Counted from the first letter of the stretch, positions 46,605 through 58,839 are shown. The stretch: 64,000 bases of DNA from Diabrotica undecimpunctata (GCF_040954645.1 NC_092807.1:49049991-49113990); one strand, 5' to 3'. The notes: generated by a model from the letters alone, not told the origin. Numbers and translations are program-made.

Positions 46605-47575
46605 CTTCGCCCGTAAAACCGACTTTACAGGCAACCGATTTTTTGTTACATTTTTTATTTATTATTAAGATAAATTTTAATAGCAAAACTTGATTATTTT
46701 TTCTGTATTATTAAATGTAAATTTTAATCTACTGAATCAACTAACTGGTCCATTGTATTTCACTATTTTTTTATTTAACAATAAATGTATATTTGTTTGG
46801 ACATTACTGCTGCTAACATTATTTCTTTTGTTGTTTATTTTGATTTCTATTGATAAGTTTAATAAGTAAAAAACGGGTTTACGTTGTGAAAAAAACACAG
46901 GATGAATTTAAAAAATAAATTTAATATATCAAAAATTTAAATAATTCATTATTGTTGTAAACCATGTAATTATCTTCTCTACACAAGAAGTAACTGCAGT
47001 AGCATTAAAGATGAGCTCCTTTAGATGCGGATTTAGAGCGTTATACCCTTTATAAAAGATACTTATTACAAAATTTACAACAATAAATTCCTGATTGAAA
47101 AAATGAACTTGTTACAATTAACTTCAGCGGTAGATTTTAAAATAATACCTGGTTTGAAGACAACTTGGAATCATATATTATAGTGACAATCATATTTTAT
47201 ATTAAAAGAGATCAAATGGTAAAATTTAATAAAAAATATTAGGAACCAAGGAAAAAAAATATATTTTTTTGTTAAATATAACAAATATTTAACAGATTTT
47301 TAAAATGACACAGTTAATAATTTTTATTTGTTTGAGAATTGTATTAACATTGTATTGTATTAACATGAATTGTATTTTTTATACACCTCTAGAGACATAT
47401 GTTGCTTGGAGTTAATAAATCAACAAATAAATATTTCTTTAAAAGTTTACAGATTAACTGGCTCAAGTACAAAATTTGATTGATGTTACAGATCCAAATT
47501 TATCTTTCACCATCTACATTCATTAGTTTATTTTTACAAGAATAAATGTTACACCCTCTTACTAACACCAATAAA
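46605..47575. other. AT-rich spacer
   Basis: No coding signal; nothing like a second arm of the 40054 type is visible here, which matters for deciding whether the block is one element or two. Confidence 0.4.
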
Positions 47576-48075
47576 GTACTTTATGAGTAATACTCCTCAA
47601 CTTCTTTAATAAGAGAGTATTTAAAATTCGTTAAAGCAGCACATAACAAAAATATCACCATTATTTGAGACACGTAAAAATTTGGAATTTGCTGCAATAT
47701 ATTGTAACACTTTATTCTTCGGATTGCCCTCTCAACATGTATCCTAGCTTTTGCTATGGTTTCTGTTTCATACACCTGTGCCTCTGTAAACTGAGGGGTA
47801 GAGGAATATTTAAATGTATCCCCTCAGGCAATAAATCTTTAATTAAGGAACCTTTATCCGCTAGTATAACATCACCATGCAACAGTTTTTAACAATTTGT
47901 TTATCAGAAGTTGATCCAGGTTAGGCACTGCTGACATATGTGATGACACCATTTGATGTTACTCCTAGAAGAACCTTCCAGGTGTTATGATGCTTATAAG
48001 AACTGTATGTTAATTTTTGTTTTTCCATACTGGTAGGAGTAACTGAGTACACTTCTGTACAATCTAAAATGATTC

Positions 48076-49944
48076 TTCTTCTTCTTCCTTGGGTGCCGTG
48101 TCCGTATTCAGACGTTGGCCGTCATCATGTTTACAATGTCCTGAAACCTTTCTCTGTCGGCTGCTGCGCGAAATAATTCTTCTACTGTGGAACCACACCA
48201 TTGTCTAATATTACGCAGCCATGAAAGTTTCTTTCGATCAATCCATCTCTTTTCTTCCACTTTTCCTTGTATTATAAGGCGAAGTCTTATAAGGCGAAAA
48301 TGGTATTTAGGTCCTCTAATTATATGGCCGAAGTATTCTGTTTTTCTCCTCTTTATGGTGTTTTTGAGCAGACGTTCTGAATTGATCATTTGAAGAACAT
48401 CTTCATTGAAAGTGTGCGAAACCCACGATATCTTTAGGATTCGTCTATAGCACCACAATTCGAATGCTTCTAACTTGTTTAGCATTGTGGTTTTTAACGT
48501 CCATGTCTCACAACCATACAATAGGATGGACCACACATAACATTTCAGGAGCTTCTTACGAATATTCATCGACAGGTTTCTGTTGCATAAAACTGGTTTC
48601 CAGGTCATAAAAGCCTTACGTGATATTTCGATCCTGGTTATTATCTCTTCATCTGAGTCACAATTTAAAAATGTTGATTTTTAGGCCTCTCCGATAACTT
48701 GCTTCACTGACTAGATTTAGTTGTTTGGAGATCTTGTTAATTTTCTGCAAGAATGGCTGTATCGTCAGCGTATCTAATATTGTTGATTACTTCTCCACCT
48801 AGTCTTAGTCCCTCTTGTCTGTCATACAAAGCCTCCCTAAAGATTTCTTCAGAGTACAGATTAAAAAGAGTGGGTGACAAAACACAACCCTGCCGTACTC
48901 CACGTTTAATGGATATTTTTTCAGTCGGACTGTCTTCAATTTGGATAGAGGCTACTTGATTGTAATATAAGTATTTCAGCAGTCTTATATCATAGTAGGC
49001 AATCGAAAAGTGTATCGTGTTGTACTCTGTCGAACGCCTTCTCGAAGTCGATAAAACAAACATAAACATTCTTTCGGAATTCACAACTTTTTTGTAATAC
49101 AACGCGCATACAGAATAGTGCCTCTCTAGTTCCTAGACCGTTTCTAAATCCAAAATGCTTATTACCCATCCTACTTTCGCATAGAAGGAATGCTCGGTTT
49201 TGTATAATTCGTAAGAGTATCTTCAGTGTGTGACTCATCAAACTGATTAGTCTAAAGTCGCTGCATTTGGTGGGCCTGCTTTTCTTTGGTAATGTTATAA
49301 ACAGTGACTCTAACCAATCATCTGGTATTTTTCCTTCGTTGTAAATTTTGTTGAAGAAAGTGGTTAAGCAGGCAATGCTTTCCTCATCCAAAAGTTTAAG
49401 TAGCTCAGCAGGGATTTGATCTGGTCCAGGTGCTCTATTGTTTTCGGCTTTATTGCCTTTTTGACTTCCGAATTCAGTATACTGGGACCTCTGTCCCAAT
49501 ATGTGAGCATTTTTCTGTTTTCTAATTCCGGCAGTATATTTAAGTTTCTTGTGGAGGTTGAAACTGTCATGCTTTTTTGGAGGTCTTCTATTTCTTTACA
49601 TAAATTCTCAAGCCAGGATTCTTTGGCTTGCTTAATTTTTCTTTTTATGCGTTTATTGATTTCACGGTATTCGATAATATTTCTATTTTTGTGTTGCCGT
49701 CGAACTTCCATTAGGTCTAGAATTTCTTGTGTCATCCACTCTTTTTTTGCCAACATGGTGGGTGTTTTCAAAGACTCTTGTACGTTCTCTAAAATCGAGT
49801 TTTGAATATCATGCCAGCATTCGTTAATGGTTCTGTTTTCGTTTGGTATATTTGATATTCTGTGTATTTTACTATTTACCTGCTGTGATATGTGTTCGCG
49901 CGTGATTCTACAATTGATTATTCATGATGATGATGATACGCGTG
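48076..49944 (-). mobile_element. 5'-truncated LINE in transposase B
   Basis: Flanked by AAAATGATT / AAAATAATT (48067-48075, 49945-49953). The minus strand reads WMTQEILDLMEVRRQHKNRN, RAPGPDQIPAELLKLL, LISLMSHTLKILLRII, FGFRNGLGTREALF, motif A VCFIDFEKAFDRVQ, motif B IKRGVRQGCVLSPTLFNLYS, motif C INNIRYADDTAIL, then WSILLYGCETWTL and RKKLSWLRNIRQW. YADD is intact. The tail is (GAA)n. Four or so frameshifts. At the 5' junction, CGCGTGA...TTCTACAATT occurs twice around a (GAT)n run, suggesting filler DNA from template switching. Confidence 0.9.
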
Positions 49945-50057
49945 AAAATAATTCTACAATTTCTAAATGATGAAAATGCAGTTAGGAGGCATGCTTGATT
50001 TTTTCTTGTGGGTATCTTTTCCATCAGTTGTTTAAATAAAATTTCATGCAACACATT

Positions 50058-50316
50058 TTTTATTTATTTATTCTATGTAAGTACAAATGTCACTTATAAA
50101 AATATGCTAAATATACAATAACAGACCCTGAGCGAAGGTTATGTGAGTCAAATTAGAAAAAGTATATAATACAAACACTAATATAATTACTTTAACACAT
50201 TAAGAATTTTTTAATACGAAGATTAGGTTTAACTATGCAAACAACGTGTATATGGTGTACAGATATTATCAATATTTATATTTATATAACAGAAAGAAAA
50301 CTTATGTATAAAAAAA
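50058..50316. other. ~260-bp insertion in transposase B
   Basis: Interrupts the coding stretch between TNIV-TTW and VLHEILFKQ. It is AT-rich, non-coding, and contains CAGACCCTGAGCGAAGGTTA. No terminal repeats recognised. Confidence 0.5.
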
Positions 50317-51394
50317 ACATAGATCCATGTCGTTACAATATTGGTGACAGTGGCTGTACTGCATTTAAACCTTATTGCCAAATCTTCATGTGGTAAATTT
50401 AACCTTAATTTCGTAAGTGTCAGAGCAATTGGTCAATTTTGGGTAATATTTTTACTTGCCAGTTTGCGTAATAAGTTACTCAAAATCTTCCATTGTTTAA
50501 AATAATGTTAAGTACAGAGCACAGGTTGGTATTCCTGTGTACATAAAAATATGAACGTCATTATTTTTAATTTGTTCAAAACTAAACTAAACTAATCATA
50601 AAAGATTTTTTTTGTTTTTTAGTTAGTTAATTTACTTCTTCTTTAGGAAAGTAATTTTCTGCCCTACAGAAGCATTACTTCTTTCTGGTAGAGATCCAGC
50701 CACTTTTTGTGTGTATTGATGTGAATGGACCTGGTTCAGGACTATTTGTTGATGGTCCAGTTGCTTCATCTACAATATCAACTGAAGATGAAGTTGTCCC
50801 TTCATCTAAAAAGGAATTTATTTGCTGAGTTTGGCTTTTGCTAAAATAAGTATTCCTATTATATTAAGATATTCGTTTAAATCCGATTTTGAGCTTGCCG
50901 TTTTTCTGGAGTGAAAAACAGAAACTTTCTCTTTATGTTATGCTCAAAAATTATAGGTCTATTTTTCTTATCTTGTTCCACAAAATAACAACTACAAACT
51001 AACGAGCACTAAGATGGTTCTCTATCTTGCCTCCTGAAAACAGACCAAAATAAAGTTATTAATTTTAGCCTAACATACAAATAGCACAATTACGTTTTAA
51101 ATTATCTTTAAAAATCATGACAGATACATAGTATAAATCTGAAAAGGCAATCAATCTTAAGCAATATAAGCAATATTAAAACAACCTAATAACTACTTTT
51201 ACCTCATGAGATTTATCCACTTCTGTCTCTTTGAAATTTTAGAAGGGAATACAAAAAACTTGCATATTTTTTGTTCACTGTAATGTTTACAACCTGGAGC
51301 AAAGCACATAACCATTTTATTAATTAGATTGATGTACTTTAAAATAAAATAACAGTCCTTATTTACCTCTTAAACAACAGTCCTTAAAGTAAAT

Positions 51395-51760
51395 AAATTC
51401 AATGATTTAGGTACTGATTCGTTTTAAAATAACCTGATAAAAACAACAACAAAATACCTTGAAATAAAGAAAAAATAATTAAAGTTTTAATCAAACATAA
51501 TATATCCTTAAAATATGAACTTTAATAGTAATTATCTTAATACTTTGATATTCTTACCTCACAAATTCACGAACAACAAATGAAACCAATCGCACAGAAT
51601 GAATGTTCAGAACCAAAGTCCTTATTTATTCTTTTAAATGTTAGAAAATCATCATTTCCAACTTCTTATGGGAGAAATACACGTAAAACAGATTTGTTTG
51701 GAAAGGTTTTTAAAACCCCCACCCATTGTGACGTTAGAGCTTAGATACTCCATTAAGTCA
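51395..51760 (-). repeat. Right arm with leader exon and splice donor
   Basis: Inverted counterpart of 40054-40430, facing transposase B. The donor GTGAG|GTAAGAAT is preserved on the minus strand near 51550-51560. The THAP start codon of transposase B lies only about 80 bp inside the arm; on the left side that distance is about 460 bp. Confidence 0.85.
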
Positions 51761-52348
51761 GCGAAAAACTTACTGCTCACCAGTGGCGCAGTCACACGTG
51801 AAATGGATTTGTAGTCAAAGACTAGTTCTATTTACATTACACTACTATGGGCCGGTTTTTCCATAAGGTATGCGGTCATGTTTGCGATGACTTTATATTC
51901 GCCAGCGGTGTTTAGGACAATTGAGTATCAGTGTTCGGTGTTGAAGGAGGACCATTTATAATTTTATAAATTTTTATTGGTGAGTAATATTATTAGATTT
52001 CTGTGATTTGTGCTTTGTTTAATAAGGAATAAAATTATTCATTTTGATTTTTAAGATAGGTTTACTTGTCTTCGAAAACCGAATCACAAACAATTTATGT
52101 GCATGTCAGTAATATCGCCAAGTCCAATGAACTGTAACGCATTGGTGTTATTAATGAACATAGTAGTATATTAGGGTCATAATCATAGTCCGTGTTCAAG
52201 TATCAAATTAATTAATTATTTTATAAAATCCACAAGGAAAATAATTCCTGTAGCTGGCTGTATACCACGTATAACAAAAGATGTTAGTTTTTGTATGTGG
52301 GTATATTTTATTTTATAAAAACCCTTAAAAGGGCAACATTAAAAGCAC

Positions 52349-52380
52349 GAACGTTTTCGGAACAACTGTTCCATCATCAG
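52349..52380 (-). ncRNA. Hammerhead ribozyme-like motif
   Basis: Minus strand: CTGATGAT (52380-52373), perfect hairpin GGAAC-AGTT-GTTCC (52372-52359), then GAA-AACGTT-C (52358-52349). All core positions of a hammerhead are present, with a self-complementary 6-base stem III and C at the cleavage position. Together with 4452-4485 it is the best preserved copy in the window. Stem I is short (about 2 bp visible). Confidence 0.5.
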
Positions 52381-52581
52381 GTTAAAATACAGGTTACCAT
52401 GCCTGAGCCACCAAAATATCTGGGTAAAAACCCTTTAAAATGAAATGTGTTACCAAAGATTGTACATGATGTTGATAATATTATATGATGTTTAATATTT
52501 TAATTAGATTTTACTTCAGGTAACATGCACCCATGCTTAAGTGAGTTCCAGTGTCCGGAGAGTAAACCTCTTCAAACGGAC

Positions 52582-52608
52582 TTCAGCTGGCAAGAGTTGC
52601 CAGCTGAA
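52582..52608. repeat. Perfect 12-bp hairpin, 3-base loop
   Basis: TTCAGCTGGCAA-GAG-TTGCCAGCTGAA. It lies about 200 bp from the hammerhead-like motif at 52349-52380, similar to the 11-bp hairpin (28981-29005) beside the motif in the 210-bp element. Confidence 0.9.
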
Positions 52609-53697
52609 CCTCCTAACCATTTTTGTATTTCTAATAATTATTTCAATAGTTACAACTAGTTGTTGTAATCTTTATAATTTGGCACCTCGAAGCGGCGTTC
52701 ATTTTAAATTGCTAGAGGTCCTTCCTGTTGTTTGTTTTGTTTGTCCATTTTTTCCAGGAGATTAATGTCAGTACCCCTTTGTTTAATTTTTTTCTAGTTG
52801 CCCCAATCCGACCCCCTTACAATTCAACTTATCCACGACCCAGCTCTCCAAACAAACCCTCAGTGCCGTTCGCACAGTTTCGTTTATTTTGCTTGCCCTA
52901 TCCCCACCCCAGTAACTTCTGTCCCAATTTTCAACCCCCTATAATTATACCTTATATGGTAGACAAAATATTTCGTTACCAGACATCTCGAAAAAGACAA
53001 GTAGAACACGGCCTAGAAGACCCATGAAAGTGCAAAACTTGTTGACTGTATAGCAGGATTAGCTTTATCTAACCAGAAGACAAATTGAATTAAAAAAAGG
53101 ACATGCTTTCTTTGCTATCTTAAATACCTCCTATTCATCATGGATACTTCAGGGAATCAGTCAACTCATCAAACCTAGGACAATAAGGCGACTGAAGGAA
53201 ATGATACCGATGGCGACGATTCGTTTTTTATGTCAATTAACTTTTCCTTTCACCTAAGAAAATATATTTTGTTTTAATATTGATCTCTAAGTTGATGTAT
53301 AAATAAAGTGTATTAACAACACTTGGAGTTGGTTCATTATCTTCCAAAAATTCTTCAGAATACATTTAAATCAAGTCCACTTTTCTGCATTTTTTGGGGT
53401 TATTACATCAAATTTGGCCAATAATAGCAACGTAAATGTCCAAGTTACTCCTTGACCTTCTTAAATTAAATAAATACTTTTTAAAATGTTAACGGGTAAT
53501 TTTGTTATAGCTATAACTTTAAACCTAGTGGACTTGGTTCACTTCTATTCTGAACCCTCTTATGTCTAATGGGTACAATGAATTATTCAGAGTATTACCT
53601 GACAGAAAAGAGGTTGGGTTATTTTGTTTTTCTTCGCTTTTCTTTACATTATTATGTTTTAGATTGGTTTAATTATTAAACCAAAATCAATTTAGGT

Positions 53698-54120
53698 ATG
53701 CTGTCCAAAAACTACACTGAAAGGGAAGTTACAATATTGGTAGAATTGATGAATGACACAGAAAAATAATTGATAAAGAGTGTAAAGAAACAAAAATAAT
53801 AAGTAATAAGCAAGAGTCCTGTGAATGGGAAGAGCTTGCCATTAAATTTAAAGCAAAATCTGCTGTTCGTATACCACGGTCAGTGGCAAAAATTTTGAAG
53901 AAGTGAACAAATTAAAAAAAAGCTATAGTACATATGTTACCATGTGAAGTATAAAAAGTACTGTACAGCTACAGGTGGTAGTCCATCAAAGCCAAATAAA
54001 GAAACACCGGTTGACTGCATTATAAATTATGTATTGGGCAACAGAATAACAGGAATGATATCAGAGTGTGATTTAAATTTTATTCAAACAGGCAAGTTTT
54101 GTATTACATTTAAAATTTAG
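53698..54120 (+). pseudogene. Myb/SANT-like DNA-binding protein fragment
   Basis: Starts MLSKNYTEREVTILVELMND, then in shifted frames CEWEELAIKFKAKSA, RIPRSVAKILKK, and finally TATGGSPSKP, the Thr-Gly-Gly-Gly/Ser-Pro tail usual after the Myb/SANT-like domain of Harbinger accessory proteins and related host proteins. Ends ...ISECDLNF. At least four frameshifts or stops within about 100 residues. No transposase accompanies it, so its origin is open. Confidence 0.6.
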
Positions 54121-54129
54121 CCATTTACA

Positions 54130-55545
54130 CAATTACTGCCGCCAACAGAAGAAAAAAGTGGTTAGCTAACCGAGATTGTGTCAATCTAGTCGACACTTCA
54201 CATTTTGAGTTTTAGGCTAAAGTAAAATACCTTTTCTCCCCAAGACAACCATAAACTCGTCAAATTTATTTCGGTTAGGTAAATAAAATTTAATTTAATG
54301 AAATTCTAATAGAAAAATTAATAATGTTTCAACAGAAAAGTGTGAATAGGAAATATGAAAATATGAAATACAATTATTTTTTGTACATCATTTTTTAGGC
54401 AGAGCAAAGCTCCGTAGCCCTCCCTCACCTCCACCACTGGTTATAATAGCTCATCAATGATCTAATTAAATAAATCAAAGTACTAAGCACCACTAAAATA
54501 AGCGTGCAGTTTTCAAGATGTATCTGTTCTAACTCTGTATAGTTGACTGTGGTGTTAATGGAATCGATTTAATGTTCGTGGATAAATAATCGTACCAGTT
54601 TTCGTTTTTTTTAAACAGAAGCGTTCTAGAGGTTTTAAAAAAAAACTAATTGCAGCCATCTTCAAAAAGCTCTAGCTCCCGTTGGAAGCATTTTCGGACT
54701 AGGTGAATTGGGTTAATTATCTGAGAAATCTCAGGTCTTCGTTTGTCAGGAGAGTTTATGGACACCCTGTATAAAATGGGGATCAACAGTAAAATATCTA
54801 AATCTGTGTAAATAGTTTTAACTTAATAGGTATTCGTGCACCGCATTTTACGAAACTAAATATATGTGTAGTATCTACAACCATTCGAACAAACAGTTAA
54901 TAGTTGACTTAATATATAAAGGGTATATTTGTTTATGTGAGTATTCAGGAAGTTTACCTTCATAAAATAAATTACCCACCTAGAAAGCTTATTCCCTGAG
55001 AAAGCTGTCCGACAGTTTCCTAATCTACTTTCAGCAACTTTACCCTCGCCCACTGCGTCACTAAACTACTAATTCACATTTCACATATAGCCGGAAACAT
55101 TTTAGAACTTGTAAAAAGAAAAGTCAACGTGCAGATATTGTGGCTAATGTTACAACCCCACATATATGTATATACATACAGGGTGCGCCAAACCTCTGGC
55201 TTTCTTTGATTATGGTTAAACCACGGAGTATATAAAAAAATGTTTATAATAAAACTGATGTATATCTAAAACGTCTATAATTTAAAATTATTTTCAATTA
55301 TACAGGGTCAGTTAGACCACCTTTGATGTATATTAAAGACGTCTATCACTGTCACTGGGTCAGTGAGAACAACGGAATGAATTAAATTTGTGTTTTTTTA
55401 AATCCTCTGTATATTAAGCCATTGTTGAATATATTTTTTTTTTTAATATAAAAAGTTTTTATAAGGTTTTGTAGGTGTAAAATTAATAATTTTTGATATA
55501 TTTATACTTTTATTGTGAAAATGGTAATAGTTAAAGTGCTATGAA
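54130..55545. other. AT-rich, short repeat ends
   Basis: No gene. Contains GACACCCTGTATAAA at about 54769 and (A)CAGGGTGCGCC / ACAGGGTCAG at about 55178 and 55303, which look like ends of small non-autonomous elements. Confidence 0.4.
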
Positions 55546-55547
55546 TT

Positions 55548-55960
55548 CTTTTTCTTCTTCTAATGGCACTACAACCCTTTGTGAGTCTTACCCTGCTTAA
55601 TAATGTTCTTCCATTCTGCCCTGTCAAAAACTTTCCTTCCTTCCTTTTACGGGGCCTTCCTCTTGTTCTGTTTCCTTGGGGCTTTCATCTCTAGACTACT
55701 TTTACAGCTCGATTATCTGGCATTCTTTCTAGGTGACCAAGCCAGTTTAGTCTTTGCTACTTTACAAATCTAACAATATGTGCAATATGCGCTCTGCATT
55801 AGTTCATCCAGGTCGTGGTTCATTTTAATTCTCCACGAACCATAGCTGCATTGGGTTGGTCCAGATATATTTTTTAGTATTTTGCCCTTAAATATTCTCA
55901 GTTGATTTTCATCAGTGGTTGAGAGGGTCCACGTTTCACATCCATATGTGACCTGTGGCT
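55548..55960 (-). pseudogene. Short copy of the LINE at 12591-13422
   Basis: About 400 bp nearly identical in order to 12600-13040: CTACAACCCTTTGTGAGTCT, GATTATCTGGCATTCTTTCT, and GGTTGAGAGGGTCCACGTTT. It has a (TTC)n tail on + and a ~50-bp internal deletion near 55635. Shows the family has inserted more than once nearby. Confidence 0.9.
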
Positions 55961-55964
55961 GTGG

Positions 55965-56215
55965 ATTAGGTTTTCAAAATAATAAAAATGTCAATGACAG
56001 GTCAAGTTTTTTTACTGAAATATATTTTTTTTAAATTTAATATCTTTGACATCTAGTACTACAATCTACAGTGTGATCACTATTTTCAGACTCACTATAC
56101 AAAATGTTCTCATTTTTTTTAACGGATTAGGGGAGAGTGAGCACCACTGTGTGCACCATGGGATAGTCGCAAAAATTTTTTAAATCACGCGCTAGAAATG
56201 GCATTTAGTTCTACA
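55965..56215. other. Spacer before the iteron block
   Basis: Nothing recognised. Confidence 0.3.
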
Positions 56216-56925
56216 GAGTATTCGTGTACAAACTCATCACTTTATAGCCCCCCCTAAAATTATAAGACCCTCCGGCATCCTTTGGAGATAGATAAACTCA
56301 TCACCGCAGGTAGGTAAACTCATCACCAGCATTTTTGCCTCTAGGCGCTGGTTTCTTATGCGAAAGATTGCCTGTTATCTGTTTGTAACATTTTTTTTTT
56401 GTGATTAAAATATTAAATTATTGTTAATTCTTTTACCCCCGTGCTGATACGCTCATGGTCGGTTTAACAGAAGCAAAATTTTTATTGAAACTATCGACTA
56501 CCTCAAAATACGGAATAACCGACTTATTAAAAACGACGGTTTAGGTAATCCTCGGTTTATTCCTTCCGTCTGTAAGGCCGGGTTTCTGTATGATAAATTT
56601 GGGTTTTAATTAATTAATAAAATAATCCAAAGGGTTTTAATTTTCTCGTATCCAATTGCTGGCACCGTTGTTTAACTAGAAACTTTCGGAATTTTTACCT
56701 ACTTAGAAATACTACAGGCTGATCTGTCGTTTTTGAGGGGGAGATATCCTACCTTTCTTTGGTAGTTTGGTCAATTTTTGCAGAAAAGAGACCACTTCTA
56801 AGTGGTCGTCTCTGTGTTACCTTCTTTGTGCATTTTCTTTCTAAGTGTATATACACTTATATATTTGAGTTTTTTTATCTAAAATAATATTAGATTGAAT
56901 ATTGGTATAGAGTACCTTTAATTTT

Positions 56926-57030
56926 AATTAACTCCAGTGCTGGATAGAAGTAAAGTATTATAGTAAAGTAAATTAACTTCAGTGCTTGATACAAGTAAAG
57001 TATTATAGTAAAGTAAATTAACTTCAGTGA
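56926..57030. repeat. 45-bp tandem repeat, 2.3 copies
   Basis: 56926-56970 and 56971-57015 differ at three or four positions (AATTAACTCCAGTGCTGGAT / AATTAACTTCAGTGCTTGAT), followed by a partial third copy. Confidence 0.9.
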
Positions 57031-58139
57031 ATTAGTACAGCAGTCATCAGGAATTACTGTAAGTTACCATAATCTTAGTATCTCCACTTATCTGGGCGAA
57101 TAATATGGTATGGTATCGTATTTTTTTAATCATCTGGGCGAATCTAAGTTCATCCATGTCTTCACCTGTAGTTGAGAGTAACTACTGATGTTTGCATTCT
57201 ATTTAAAGAACATTCAATATTTTCTTACGAAGTTTCCATCAGCTACTAAGAAATTTCAATAAATAATAATTACGAACATTTAGTTCTCAATCATTAAATA
57301 ATAGTGCGAGATAGATAATCAACATAACCAAGTGCGGTTTGGTTAAATTTTTATTTCGGTAACCTTTTTGTATTCTTGTAAATTTAGATTTGATTAATTT
57401 TTGTTATTTCCTATAATTGTTATACATTTTTAACCCAGTGTCTCAAAATATGCCCATTAAACAGCAAAGAGAGACCTTCTTTAATCAACTTTGGTTGAAT
57501 TTTTTTCTTACTCACTATCAGGCTCTCTTCGCTGATAATTGAACCTGTGCATTATTATATTGTTGTATTTGTAAAGGTACTTATTATTCATATTAGTGCT
57601 TATTTTTATGTGTACACCACCATTTCATAATTGATGGTGTATTTTTATTACTTGTATGTACATTCAGCTACCGACATCATTGTGTTGTTGAATATATTGT
57701 TTTCGTTTTATGTATGTATTTTATTTGTCGACTACTGTTGATCAGTTTCCTGAAATAATAATAACTCTGAATATTTGCTTATTATATTAAATTATTATTA
57801 TACCTTCGACCAGAAGAAAAATCAGGCTGATTAAGTTTTGTAGGTAAGTAGGTGGACGAAGTCCTTCTAATATGTTTATTATTTGTTTATATAGTGTGTT
57901 GACCAAATTTATTTAATAATTAACTGTTGGTATCTTTCCTTCGATTTGGTCTCAGAACCAAAATATCTTTCTTTATCTCTTTTTTTTCTAAGGTTTCTTA
58001 ATTTCCTCCTTAAACCATAAAAAAAATAAAGGGGCGCCCTGTTTCTATCTTATCGTATCTTTGGTAATTTTGCCCTCTATCTTTTTGTTTATTTCTGTAT
58101 CTTTTTTAATATCTCTTCCTATCTTCCTATCCTATCTTT

Positions 58140-58260
58140 ACTTACTTCGTCCGTTGGACCCATTCCCGCTTCCAAAAGCTAGTTTCGAACCCACGACTCG
58201 CTCTCCACCAACCAACTGGCTGCCGTCCGCAGTGTCTCCATTGGTGACCTTTCTAGCACC
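58140..58260 (-). other. tRNA-like sequence, possible SINE head
   Basis: The minus strand contains GGCAGCCAGTTGGTTGG, then about 20 bases on GTGGGTTCGAAACTAG. The second resembles a pol III B box (GGTTCGANNCC); the first only loosely resembles an A box. No tail was found. Confidence 0.3.
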
Positions 58261-58839
58261 ATCCAAAAATGTTTCCGAGGTTACATGTTTCACTTCTCGT
58301 TTGTATGGTAATTTATTAAATTCAGAAATTATTTTTAGCAAATTGCTTTAAAATAGATATTAATATCGGGTTTTCTTAGAGTGTAGCATATTAGACGTAT
58401 CTGCCAATCTAAACGGTTTTGAGATCTGAAAATTCATCAGTTGCATAATTCTTCGATAGTGAAGTTTAATTAAAATATTTATGAGAATTTTCTGATTCCA
58501 TTTATATCGGAAATATTCTTAACCTATTAACTAATTAGAAATATATTTGTTATGACAGAATCAATCAAAATGCTTAAGTACAATTTCCTGGCTTCTATAA
58601 ACGGTCAAACCTTCTTGATGAAACATTATTGTTCGCCAATATGAAAATGAAGAAACTATGAAACATTGAAAAGAAAATAAAAATAATCTGAGAGTCAATA
58701 AAAAACTACAAATTTTTTAAGGTGAGAAACTGAAAAAAATGGGTTTTGAATTTAATAATAATAACGAAAATATAATTTACTTTCACAAGTTTTTGTGATA
58801 TCTGTGACACAAATTTCACAAATTCGTATTTCAAAAAAT

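Larger units (their letters stand above)
47581..51316 (-). pseudogene. Transposase B: THAP + HTH + DDE_Tnp_4, multi-exon, split
   Basis: Exon 1 (51316-51203) encodes MVMCFAPGCKHYSEQKICKF and VFPSKISKRQKWINLMR, then a donor GTAAAAG. Exon 2 starts after TGTTTTCAG near 51024 with RQDREPS, a stop, then LVCSCYFVEQDKKNRPIIFE: a THAP finger whose last His is Tyr. About 50500-50322 gives LTKLRLNLPHEDLAIRF and STATVTNIV, the helix-turn-helix before DDE_Tnp_4. 50057-49945 gives VLHEILFKQLMEKIPTRK. After the LINE, 48075-47581 gives ILDCTEV (D), YSSYKHHNTWKVLLGVTSNG, VITYVSS-PGSTSD, GDVILADKG (D) and IAKARIHVERAIRRIK (E). All three catalytic residues survive, in different frames. Confidence 0.85.
40054..51760. 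mobile_element. THAP/DDE_Tnp_4/YqaJ composite (ISL2EU/IS4EU-like)
   Basis: Inverted arms of about 370 bp at 40054-40430 and 51395-51760 enclose three pseudogenes: transposase A (+), a YqaJ-like nuclease (-) and transposase B (-). ISL2EU elements are known to pair an IS5-like transposase with a YqaJ protein. The presence of a second, different THAP transposase reading inward from the right arm is unexpected. Either this is one large three-gene element, or two related elements whose inner ends were lost. Later insertions inside: a Jockey LINE (41348-43489), a ~1.1-kb inverted-end element (45458-46599), a LINE (48076-49944) and a short insertion (50058-50316). Outermost termini and target duplication are not resolved. 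Confidence 0.6.
51765..53690. other. Non-coding, with one hammerhead-like repeat
   Basis: Frames of 68-99 codons near 52541-53027 have no recognisable motifs. The region contains a hammerhead-like motif at 52349-52380 and a strong hairpin at 52582-52608, probably parts of one short element. Confidence 0.4.

Noticed and set aside
51950..52000. TCAGT-containing stretch followed by a GTGAG site, considered as first exon of a host gene
   Set aside because: No downstream coding exon could be read on the plus strand before the Myb/SANT fragment at 53698, and the link is speculative.
52541..53027. Two overlapping plus-strand frames of 74 and 99 codons
   Set aside because: No motifs; the first overlaps the hairpin repeat at 52582-52608 and both lie in repeat DNA.
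58061..58351. Plus-strand frame of 96 codons
   Set aside because: Low-complexity start and overlap with the tRNA-like sequence; the minus-strand reading of the same DNA is equally open.
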